From contig MENE01000099.1 in NCBI GenBank assembly GCA_001769005.1, positions 3,970-9,302 of the forward strand: DNA of 5,333 nt, read 5' to 3'. The translations under genes and the position numbers were made by a program. Under the pieces are notes generated by a model. That model was given only the letters and a program-made list of their open reading frames with translations. It did no database searches and was not told the DNA's origin. Positions 1 through 5,333 of this stretch are shown here, piece after piece; position 1 is the first letter of the stretch, and every line of letters begins with the position of its first letter. This stretch comes from Bacteroidetes bacterium GWA2_31_9b. GTDB taxonomy: Bacteria; Bacteroidota; Bacteroidia; Bacteroidales; UBA12077.

Positions 1-1371
1 AAAGTAAAATCCGAAAGTCAGGAATTATGGAATAATGAGTTGAGTAAAATTGAAATTGAGACATTGAATCTGAAAGACAAAGAAACTTTTTATACCGCAT
101 TATATCATACTTTTCTTGGACCAATTACGTATATGGATATCGATGGAGCTTATCGAGGACTTGACCAGAATATTCATTATGCAAAAGGATTTACAAATTA
201 TACTGTCTTTTCACTCTGGGATACTTATCGCGCTTTACATCCTCTGTTTAATCTTATTCAGCCCAAACGAAATGCTGATATGGTTCAATCAATGCTTGAG
301 CATTACAATCAAAGTGTTCATAAAATGCTACCTGTTTGGTCGCATTATGCAAATGAAAACTGGTGTATGATTGGTTATCATAGTGTTTCTGTAATAGTTG
401 ATGCATTTATTAAAGGAAATTTAAATATTGCAAACTCTCAGGCTCTACTCGATGCATGTGTTTCAACTGCTGAAAACAAATATTATGATGGAATTAACTA
501 TTATATGCAATTGGGTTATGTTCCCGAAGATAAAAACTCTTCTTCTGTTTCAAAAACTCTGGAATATGCCTATGATGATTGGTGCATAGCACAAATTGCA
601 AAGCAAATTGGGAATAAGAATGTGTATGATCGATTTTTAGTAAGATCGCAAAATTTCAATTCGGTTTACGATACTTCTATTGGATTTATGCGACCTAAAT
701 TATCTGATGGCAAGTGGAAGACCGAATACAATACCTTAAGTACTCACGGACAAGGATTTATTGAAGGAAATGCGTGGAATTACAGTTTTTATGTTCCACA
801 TCAACCTGAACAATTAATACAAATGATGGGTGGAAAAGAAAAATTTACTCAACATCTCGATTCGTTGTTTACCATGTATATTGATGATTCGCATTTTGCA
901 GAAACGGAAGATATAACCCGTGATGGAATAATTGGAAATTATGTTCATGGAAACGAACCCGGTCATCACATACCGTATTTGTACAATTGGACAAACCAAC
1001 CATGGAAAACGCAAGAGCGCGTTCGAATGATTATGGAAACCATGTACTCCAATATTCCCGATGGATTATGTGGTAACGACGATGCAGGTCAAATGTCGGC
1101 ATGGTATATTTTCAGTGCATTGGGATTTTATCCTGTTTGCCCTGGTAGCGATAAATATGCAATTGGAAGCCCAATGATAAAATCTGCCAAAATAAATCTC
1201 GAAAATGGAAAACAGATTCTAATTGAAACAAAAAATCAAAAACCGGGAAATGTCTTCGTGAAGAAAGTTTTGGTTAATGGCAAAGAAATAAAAGATAATA
1301 TCTTCTTGCATTCTGATTTAGTGAATGGAAGCCATATTGTTTTTTATTTAGATTCAAAACCAAGTAATTAA
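1..1371 (+). CDS. Glycoside hydrolase family 92 alpha-mannosidase, C-terminal part (5' truncated by window edge)
   Basis: This is the C-terminal 456 residues of a GH92 enzyme. The family consists of calcium-dependent, inverting exo-alpha-mannosidases that trim mannose from N-glycans or yeast-type mannans in the periplasm or at the cell surface. The frame is open from base 1, and the residues before the TTG at 40 already fit the family, so that TTG is not the start. Family members are usually about 750 residues long, so roughly 300 are missing. Visible GH92 blocks, in window-encoded residue numbers, are FSLWDTYRALHPL at 70-82, EGNAWNYS from 255 with Glu255 the likely general acid, HGNEPGHH at 316-323 in the metal and substrate region, and GNDDAGQMSAWY from about 358, whose Asp360/Asp361 pair should include the general base. 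The active site therefore looks intact. The gene ends with tandem stops, TAA then TAG, and carries no T9SS tail. Linkage specificity (alpha-1,2, -1,3, -1,4, or mannose-1-phosphate) cannot be read from this part. The family call is near certain. Confidence 0.94.
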   Translation, partial: KVKSESQELWNNELSKIEIETLNLKDKETFYTALYHTFLGPITYMDIDGAYRGLDQNIHYAKGFTNYTVFSLWDTYRALHPLFNLIQPKRNADMVQSMLEHYNQSVHKMLPVWSHYANENWCMIGYHSVSVIVDAFIKGNLNIANSQALLDACVSTAENKYYDGINYYMQLGYVPEDKNSSSVSKTLEYAYDDWCIAQIAKQIGNKNVYDRFLVRSQNFNSVYDTSIGFMRPKLSDGKWKTEYNTLSTHGQGFIEGNAWNYSFYVPHQPEQLIQMMGGKEKFTQHLDSLFTMYIDDSHFAETEDITRDGIIGNYVHGNEPGHHIPYLYNWTNQPWKTQERVRMIMETMYSNIPDGLCGNDDAGQMSAWYIFSALGFYPVCPGSDKYAIGSPMIKSAKINLENGKQILIETKNQKPGNVFVKKVLVNGKEIKDNIFLHSDLVNGSHIVFYLDSKPSN

Positions 1372-1384
1372 TAGACAGATTTTG

Positions 1385-1392
1385 TATTTTTG
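1385..1392 (+). promoter_or_regulatory. Candidate Bacteroidota -7 promoter element upstream of the secreted phosphoesterase gene
   Basis: TATTTTTG matches the Bacteroidota housekeeping -7 consensus TAnnTTTG and lies in the 40-nt gap between the mannosidase stop and the next ATG. Transcription would begin near 1398-1400, giving a leader of about 12 nt. No TTG or TTTG is found at the expected -33 distance; the nearest is about 45 nt upstream. The element is therefore only half a promoter. The downstream gene could instead, or also, be read through from the mannosidase gene. The motif is short and occurs by chance in AT-rich DNA. Confidence 0.42.
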
Positions 1393-1411
1393 CCTTCCAA
1401 AATTTTATAAA

Positions 1412-4111
1412 ATGAAGAAAAGTTTATTATTAATTTTTGTGTTATTTCCTTTTTTATTAAGTGCACAAACAAGTATTTACGATATTCAGTATACAACAAA
1501 TTCTGTTGATGGAACATATCCATCACTCTATAATGGACAATCAGTAACAACAGGTGGAATTGTAACTGCAATAGATTACTTAGGAGGTCGGTATTTTATT
1601 TCATCATCACAAGGAGGTGCATGGAATGGACTATTTATTTACAGTAATACAAATTCTCCTGCTATTGGTGATAGTATTCTTATTACAGGTACAGTGTTCG
1701 AATACAGTGGATTTACAGAAATTCAAAATTTAAGTTCTTTTCAGGTAAAGAGTACTTCAAACATTTTACCTGAAACTGCAAAAATATCAACTAACGAAGT
1801 AACCGCAGAAGCCTACGAAGGTGTTTTAGTTGAAGTAAACAATGCTGCTGTAAGTCAAATTTTTGACAGTTATGGAAACTGGTGGGTAAACGATGGAAGC
1901 GGAGCTTGTGAAATTCGTCCTGGAATCTATAATTTTATGAATAATGAGTTTCCATTAATGTTGAACTATCCTTTTCAAAGCATAATTGGTGTTATTGGAA
2001 TTAATTATGGATCAATATCAATTCAACCTAGATTCATAGATGACATTAAGTCTGAAAATGAAACGTTTATTCTGTCAACAAACGATAAAACCGTAACAAA
2101 TTTTGAAAGTGTAGAAATTCCGGTCACAATTGCTATTCTTAATCAATCAGAAACTATAAGTAGTTATGAAATAAAAATGACATACAATCCGTCAGTTTTT
2201 CAATACACTAATTTCGATATTACTGGTACAATTTCAGAATCCGGAACAATTACCGACGAATCTACCGAAGGAAATATTGTGCTAAAATTTAGCGGTAATT
2301 TTATTTGTGATGGAATTGAAACCCTTATTAAACTTATATTCATTCCAGCTGAATCAGGTAATGCGAATATTCAATTTAATACACCAACAATAAATGGGAG
2401 CGAAGTTTTATTTCATTCAGCAGGAGAGCTTGAAAATACATTTTCAGAGTGTGATACCCCTATTGGCGATACCTTAACAATTGTTCAATATCCATTATTA
2501 AATATTCCTGCAATAGTTATTCCAGATCAGGAATTAAGTATAATTTGTTTTGCGCCACAAACCACCACAAGCTGGGATGCAGAATTGTTTTATAATGATA
2601 TTATTGTTCCACTTGATATTACACAGTCAAATTTTGATTCTGGATTACAACGCTGGACGTTAAAAGCTAATATTCCAGATATTGACGTTTATGAATTGTA
2701 CGATTTAAGAGTTACTGCTTCTGATGGTATTTTTGATGAAGTAATAAATGCTGTAAAAATTATTGATCAGTATAAAGACAACTATTATTTTGTTCATATA
2801 ACGGATGCTCATCTTCCTACACACTTATTTTATCCCGATGGGAGTAATGATACTTCTGAGTTAGATGATTTATATGAAGTAATTAAAGACATTAATTTAA
2901 TAAATCCGGAATTTGTATTATTTACCGGTGATGTTATTAATGATGGTGAAATGGAAGATTTTGATTGCAGAAGAAACCATACAAAAACAATCGAGCTATT
3001 ACAAAAATTTGAAGTTCCTGTTTTTATTGTTCCTGGCAATCATGATTTAGGTGGTTGGGTTACAACTCCTCCATCGCAAGGCACATCACGAAGAGAATGG
3101 TGGCGCTTTTTTGGTTGGAGACAACCCGAAATTCCTCCTGTAACTCAAGAGTATTATACCCACGATTACAGCTTCGATTATGGCAACATCCATTATGTTG
3201 GACTTGAAGCTTACGATAATTATGATAGTTATATGTTCGATGTTTATGGTAGTACAAGTTTTATTCCTTCACAAATTACCTGGCTACAAAGTAATTTAGC
3301 TAGTGCTGGAAGTAAAAAGAAAGTATTATTTTATCATTACGATTTTAAACATGAGTTAGACCTTTCAACTTTAGGAGTTGATATGGCTTTATGGGGGCAC
3401 ATACATTCTGATGATGGTGATATTAATACATTTCCGTATAATCTTTCAACAGATAATGTTTGTGATGGAACAAGTGCATATCGTGTTGTAAGAGTTAATA
3501 ACAATATTCTTCAACCAGAAAACACTATTTATTCATATTCATCTGAAGATATGATTCGTATAAATTATAACATGATTAATAACGGATCATTAGATAGTTT
3601 GTCTGCAACTGTTTATAATAAGCATAATCAGGAATTTAAAAACGGGCTAGTAAAATTTATTATGCCCTTAAGCAATTATGGATATACTGTAACTAATGGA
3701 ACTTTAGAACAGGTTAATTCAGATTCTTATGCAGAATGTTATGTAAATGTTCAAATCCCGGCAAATAATAACATTACAACAACTATAAAGAAAAATTTTG
3801 AAGATAATCCAACTTATATTAATGAGAAACAAAATCTGTTTGGAATACATAATTTTCCAAATCCTTTTAGTACAAAAACAAATATTGATTTTAAACTAAT
3901 TAATTATTCCAGAGTTAATATTTCTGTATATAATATTACTGGACAATTGGTAAAGATTCTTGTTGATGAATACAAATCTCCGGGTGAATATTCAATTGTT
4001 TGGGATGCAACGAATTCTAAAGGCACTCAAATTGAAAATGGAATCTATTTTTATAAATTCTTACTTAATGGAGAGCAAGTTGATTACCAACAAATAATAT
4101 ATATTAAATAA
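1412..4111 (+). CDS. T9SS-secreted multidomain calcineurin-type metallophosphoesterase with OB-fold-like and cohesin-like domains
   Basis: This 899-residue exported protein is probably a surface or secreted phosphoesterase; its substrate is unknown. The ATG at 1412 is chosen because a textbook signal peptide follows at once (MKK, then a hydrophobic stretch to LSA at 16-18, with cleavage before Gln19). An in-frame TTG at 1382 falls within the promoter candidate. Domains in order are: about 20-215, an OB-fold-like region resembling those of secreted nucleases; about 219-350, a cohesin-like beta domain (Val-rich start, MTYNPSVFQY, late LIKLIFIP strand); about 360-458, an Ig-like domain; and about 460-690, the calcineurin fold. 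The metal ligands are complete: D465 and H467 (TDAH), D507 (TGDV), N543 and H544 (GNHD), H642 (YHYD), and H663 and H665 (GHIH). Residues 700-808 are beta-rich and unassigned. Residues 812-899 form a type A T9SS sorting domain (NFPNPFS, then VYNITGQLV, NGIYFYK). The protein should cross the inner membrane by Sec and the outer membrane by T9SS, with the tail removed. It lies 40 nt after the mannosidase gene. The phosphoesterase and T9SS calls are firm; the OB and cohesin calls are by pattern. Confidence 0.94.
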   Translation: MKKSLLLIFVLFPFLLSAQTSIYDIQYTTNSVDGTYPSLYNGQSVTTGGIVTAIDYLGGRYFISSSQGGAWNGLFIYSNTNSPAIGDSILITGTVFEYSGFTEIQNLSSFQVKSTSNILPETAKISTNEVTAEAYEGVLVEVNNAAVSQIFDSYGNWWVNDGSGACEIRPGIYNFMNNEFPLMLNYPFQSIIGVIGINYGSISIQPRFIDDIKSENETFILSTNDKTVTNFESVEIPVTIAILNQSETISSYEIKMTYNPSVFQYTNFDITGTISESGTITDESTEGNIVLKFSGNFICDGIETLIKLIFIPAESGNANIQFNTPTINGSEVLFHSAGELENTFSECDTPIGDTLTIVQYPLLNIPAIVIPDQELSIICFAPQTTTSWDAELFYNDIIVPLDITQSNFDSGLQRWTLKANIPDIDVYELYDLRVTASDGIFDEVINAVKIIDQYKDNYYFVHITDAHLPTHLFYPDGSNDTSELDDLYEVIKDINLINPEFVLFTGDVINDGEMEDFDCRRNHTKTIELLQKFEVPVFIVPGNHDLGGWVTTPPSQGTSRREWWRFFGWRQPEIPPVTQEYYTHDYSFDYGNIHYVGLEAYDNYDSYMFDVYGSTSFIPSQITWLQSNLASAGSKKKVLFYHYDFKHELDLSTLGVDMALWGHIHSDDGDINTFPYNLSTDNVCDGTSAYRVVRVNNNILQPENTIYSYSSEDMIRINYNMINNGSLDSLSATVYNKHNQEFKNGLVKFIMPLSNYGYTVTNGTLEQVNSDSYAECYVNVQIPANNNITTTIKKNFEDNPTYINEKQNLFGIHNFPNPFSTKTNIDFKLINYSRVNISVYNITGQLVKILVDEYKSPGEYSIVWDATNSKGTQIENGIYFYKFLLNGEQVDYQQIIYIK

Positions 4112-4158
4112 AATTTTTAAAGAAAAAAATTATTACCGATTCAGGGTCAACCTATTTT

Positions 4159-4183
4159 ATAAGAGATATTAATTCTTATTTTT
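4159..4183 (+). terminator. Weak candidate terminator hairpin for the secreted phosphoesterase gene
   Basis: ATAAGA (4159-4164) and TCTTAT (4174-4179) can pair across a 9-nt loop, followed by four T residues to 4183 on the plus strand. The stem has only six pairs, one of them G-C, and it overlaps the end of the convergent gene. A second, wholly A-T stem is possible at 4112-4131 (AATTTTT with AAAAATT). Both are weak, but termination between the two convergent genes is expected here. Confidence 0.25.
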
Positions 4184-4756
4184 CGGGGTTTTTTCTTCTT
4201 TTGGTTTGTCTTCAACTTTAGGAGGTTCAAAACTATATGCAATGCCTTCAATATTGTATGTAGGTGATTCACCAAAACCTCCAATTGATTCTTCTTTTGT
4301 TACTAATACGATAGCGCCTCCAAGAAGTGCAGCACGTTTCTGTATTCGAATTACAGCACTATTTTTTGCTGCTTTTGCATTTCTGCTTCCTGCAGATGAT
4401 TTTCCCTCAACAGGTCCAAGATCATACAATCCTTCAACATCAGTTTTTCTGTCAGTTACTATAACTGTTTTCCAATCTCCTTCTTCAACCATAGTAAAAG
4501 CAGGTTTGTTGAATACCTCTTTACGTCCATTATCATGAACAATATATTGAATTTGTTTTCTTTCAACAGTTACAGATTCCATAGTTTTAGGATCAAAATA
4601 ACGAACCGTTGCCGACGATACATTTTTAATTTGAACAACAAGTTTCTTTCTGCTTAACATATAGATTGTATCTAAATCCTGAGTAGGATTTTGGGCAAAT
4701 AATAAAAAACTATTAAGTGTTAATAAACCCACAAAAATCAATCTATATACCTTCAT
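4169..4756 (-). CDS. Small exported protein of unknown function
   Basis: This 195-residue protein is not assigned to a named family. Residues 1-21 are a signal peptide (MKVYR, a hydrophobic run, LLFA, with cleavage likely before Gln22), so it is exported. No lipobox cysteine is present; the protein has no cysteine at all, which argues against a lipoprotein. Residues 29-85 read as a short beta-rich domain of a kind common in Bacteroidota secreted proteins: DTIYMLSRKKLVVQIKNV, then VRYFDP, then a QIQYIVHDNGRKEVF strand-turn-strand. Residues 125-174 form a second segment with a helix and Ala/Gly-rich turn (IRIQKRAALLGGAIVLVTKE), then GGFG and a YNIEGIAYSF strand. This layout recalls small alpha/beta domains in which a helix ending in Gly-Ala precedes a hydrophobic strand, as in YbjQ/RcsF-like folds, but that is only a resemblance. 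Residues 178-195 are a Lys/Pro/Glu-rich, probably disordered tail. It is convergent with the phosphoesterase gene and divergent from the acyltransferase gene, so it appears to be a single-gene unit. Confidence 0.85.
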   Translation of the reverse strand: MKVYRLIFVGLLTLNSFLLFAQNPTQDLDTIYMLSRKKLVVQIKNVSSATVRYFDPKTMESVTVERKQIQYIVHDNGRKEVFNKPAFTMVEEGDWKTVIVTDRKTDVEGLYDLGPVEGKSSAGSRNAKAAKNSAVIRIQKRAALLGGAIVLVTKEESIGGFGESPTYNIEGIAYSFEPPKVEDKPKEEKTPKNKN

Positions 4757-4778
4757 AAAATTTAGTTTTTATCGCTTA

Positions 4779-4786
4779 CAAAAATA
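4779..4786 (-). promoter_or_regulatory. Candidate Bacteroidota -7 promoter element for the small exported protein
   Basis: Read on the minus strand this is TATTTTTG, matching TAnnTTTG. It lies 22 nt before the ATG at 4756, so the transcript would start near 4772 with a leader of about 16 nt that is A/T-rich and has no Shine-Dalgarno match. A TTG (CAA at 4801-4803 on the plus strand) lies upstream with a 14-nt spacer, shorter than the usual 17-19 or so. The -33 half is therefore doubtful. Confidence 0.48.
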
Positions 4787-4926
4787 GTATACGAAATTAA
4801 CAAGATAAATAGTATTCGTCAAAAAATATACCAATAAAAAATATTTATATATCTTAAAAATTGAATTCCTTATTTTACAAGCAAATTAGAATCATTATAA
4901 AAGATTTATTTTTATAAACACAATTC

Positions 4927-4946
4927 ATTTATATTTATTTATATTT
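4927..4946. repeat. Perfect tandem duplication of a 10-bp AT-only unit
   Basis: ATTTATATTT occurs twice back to back with no mismatch (4927-4936 and 4937-4946). The second copy runs into the -7 candidate of the acyltransferase gene. The 10-bp period is close to one helical turn, so both copies would face the same side of the DNA. It may be a regulator or nucleoid-protein site, or a replication-slippage product in AT-rich DNA. Confidence 0.5.
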
Positions 4947-4949
4947 TTG
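4942..4949 (+). promoter_or_regulatory. Candidate Bacteroidota -7 promoter element for the acyltransferase gene
   Basis: TATTTTTG matches TAnnTTTG in the divergent spacer. Transcription would start near 4954-4956, about 28 nt before the chosen ATG at 4984 and only a base or so before the alternative in-frame ATG at 4957. No TTG or TTTG is present at the expected -33 position. The tandem AT repeat overlaps its upstream side and might act like an AT-rich upstream element. Confidence 0.48.
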
Positions 4950-4959
4950 TTCTTTAATG

Positions 4960-4970
4960 ATTGTGACAAT
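4960..4970. promoter_or_regulatory. Short palindrome between promoter and start codon of the acyltransferase gene, possible operator
   Basis: ATTGT-G-ACAAT is a perfect 5-bp inverted repeat around a single base, placed just downstream of the predicted transcription start and before the ATG at 4984. A repressor site is a possibility. The symmetry does not extend beyond 11 bp, and such short palindromes occur by chance. Confidence 0.2.
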
Positions 4971-4983
4971 TATTTCGACATAT

Positions 4984-5333
4984 ATGATTAGTATTATTCG
5001 TTCAATTTTTATCTGGATTTTTATTTTATCAAGTGCACTTTTTTTTACTTCGATATTTACATTAGTATGGTTACTAACGGTTTTGTTCGACAAGCGACTA
5101 TATGTGATCAGTAAACTAGCACTATTTTGGGGTTCACTTTATACACGTTTAAATCCTTTATGGAATGTTTACGTAATAAATAAAGAAAAGATAAATATAA
5201 AAGAAACATATGTTGTTGTAGCTAATCATCAATCACTTGAAGATATTATTGTTTTGTACCGACTAGGAAAACCTTTTCGCTGGGTGTCAAAATCCGAAGT
5301 TTTTAAAATTCCATTTTTCGGTTGGATGATGAA
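4984..5333 (+). CDS. plsC: PlsC-type 1-acyl-sn-glycerol-3-phosphate acyltransferase, N-terminal part (3' truncated by window edge)
   Basis: The first 116 residues belong to the lysophospholipid acyltransferase (LPLAT/PlsC) family. The usual member transfers a fatty acyl group to the sn-2 position of lysophosphatidic acid, making phosphatidic acid at the cytoplasmic membrane. Residues 4-35 are hydrophobic and should form one or two membrane segments. The catalytic NHxxxxD block is visible as ANHQSLED, with His82 and Asp87 (5227-5244). The second conserved block follows as WVSKSEVFKIPFFGW (100-114). The frame is open to the window end; family members are typically about 240-260 residues, so around half is missing, including the later EGTR-like substrate-binding motif. 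The ATG at 4984 is preferred because a membrane segment starts straight after it. An in-frame ATG at 4957 would add nine residues (MIVTIISTY). Bacteroidota often carry several LPLAT paralogues, including ones acting on amino-lipids, so the exact acceptor is less sure than the family. Confidence 0.9.
   Translation, partial: MISIIRSIFIWIFILSSALFFTSIFTLVWLLTVLFDKRLYVISKLALFWGSLYTRLNPLWNVYVINKEKINIKETYVVVANHQSLEDIIVLYRLGKPFRWVSKSEVFKIPFFGWMM

Noticed and set aside
40..42. TTG as a possible start of the mannosidase gene
   Set aside because: The frame is open to base 1 and the upstream residues fit the GH92 family, so the gene enters from outside the window.
814..1014. Minus-strand open frame inside the mannosidase gene
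   Set aside because: It is a shadow of conserved GH92 coding sequence, including the HGNEPGHH block.
1382..1411. N-terminal extension of the phosphoesterase from a TTG at 1382
   Set aside because: It would put ten residues before a typical signal peptide and overlap the -7 promoter candidate; the ATG at 1412 is far better.
1368..1571. Minus-strand open frame across the gene junction
   Set aside because: It overlaps the signal peptide and OB-like coding region of the real gene and has no recognisable content.
2830..3257. Minus-strand open frames at 2830-3039 and 3060-3257
   Set aside because: They lie opposite the conserved metallophosphoesterase core and have no features of their own.
4112..4131. 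AT-only hairpin just after the phosphoesterase stop
   Set aside because: Seven A-T pairs with no G-C pair and no following T run are too weak to call as a separate terminator.
4206..4538. 110-codon plus-strand open frame opposite the small exported protein
   Set aside because: It is antisense to a gene with a clear signal peptide, domain-like pattern and upstream promoter element. The plus-strand product shows no recognisable domain and no promoter of its own.

Overview
The window looks like chromosomal DNA of a member of the Bacteroidota. It is strongly AT-rich. The large secreted protein ends in a type IX secretion (T9SS) type A sorting domain, which is essentially restricted to this phylum. 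There are no clear Shine-Dalgarno sequences, and each of the three gene starts in the window has a TATTTTTG upstream, which fits the Bacteroidota -7 promoter consensus TAnnTTTG. The lineage within the phylum cannot be fixed from this sequence; a Bacteroidales-like or Flavobacteriia-like environmental organism would fit.

Layout: (1) 1-1371, plus strand, is the C-terminal part of a glycoside hydrolase family 92 alpha-mannosidase whose N-terminus lies off the left edge. (2) 1412-4111, plus strand, is an 899-residue exported protein. From the N-terminus it has a signal peptide, an OB-fold-like domain, a cohesin-like domain, an Ig-like domain, a calcineurin-type metallophosphoesterase with all its metal ligands, an unassigned beta-rich segment and a T9SS sorting domain. 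(3) 4169-4756, minus strand and convergent with (2), is a small exported protein of unknown function. (4) 4984-5333, plus strand and divergent from (3), is the N-terminal part of a PlsC-type 1-acylglycerol-3-phosphate acyltransferase that runs off the right edge.

The mannosidase and the secreted phosphoesterase are adjacent and co-directional with a 40-nt gap, which may hold its own promoter. Both would act outside the cytoplasm, so a shared role in using glycans or phosphorylated glycans is possible but unproven. The other two genes look like ordinary envelope or lipid genes. The 227-nt divergent spacer 4757-4983 holds two opposing promoter candidates, a perfect tandem 10-bp AT repeat and a short palindrome. 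No tRNA, rRNA, CRISPR array, insertion sequence or phage gene was seen. The most unusual item is the domain combination of the secreted phosphoesterase; nothing here clearly amounts to a new multi-gene system.
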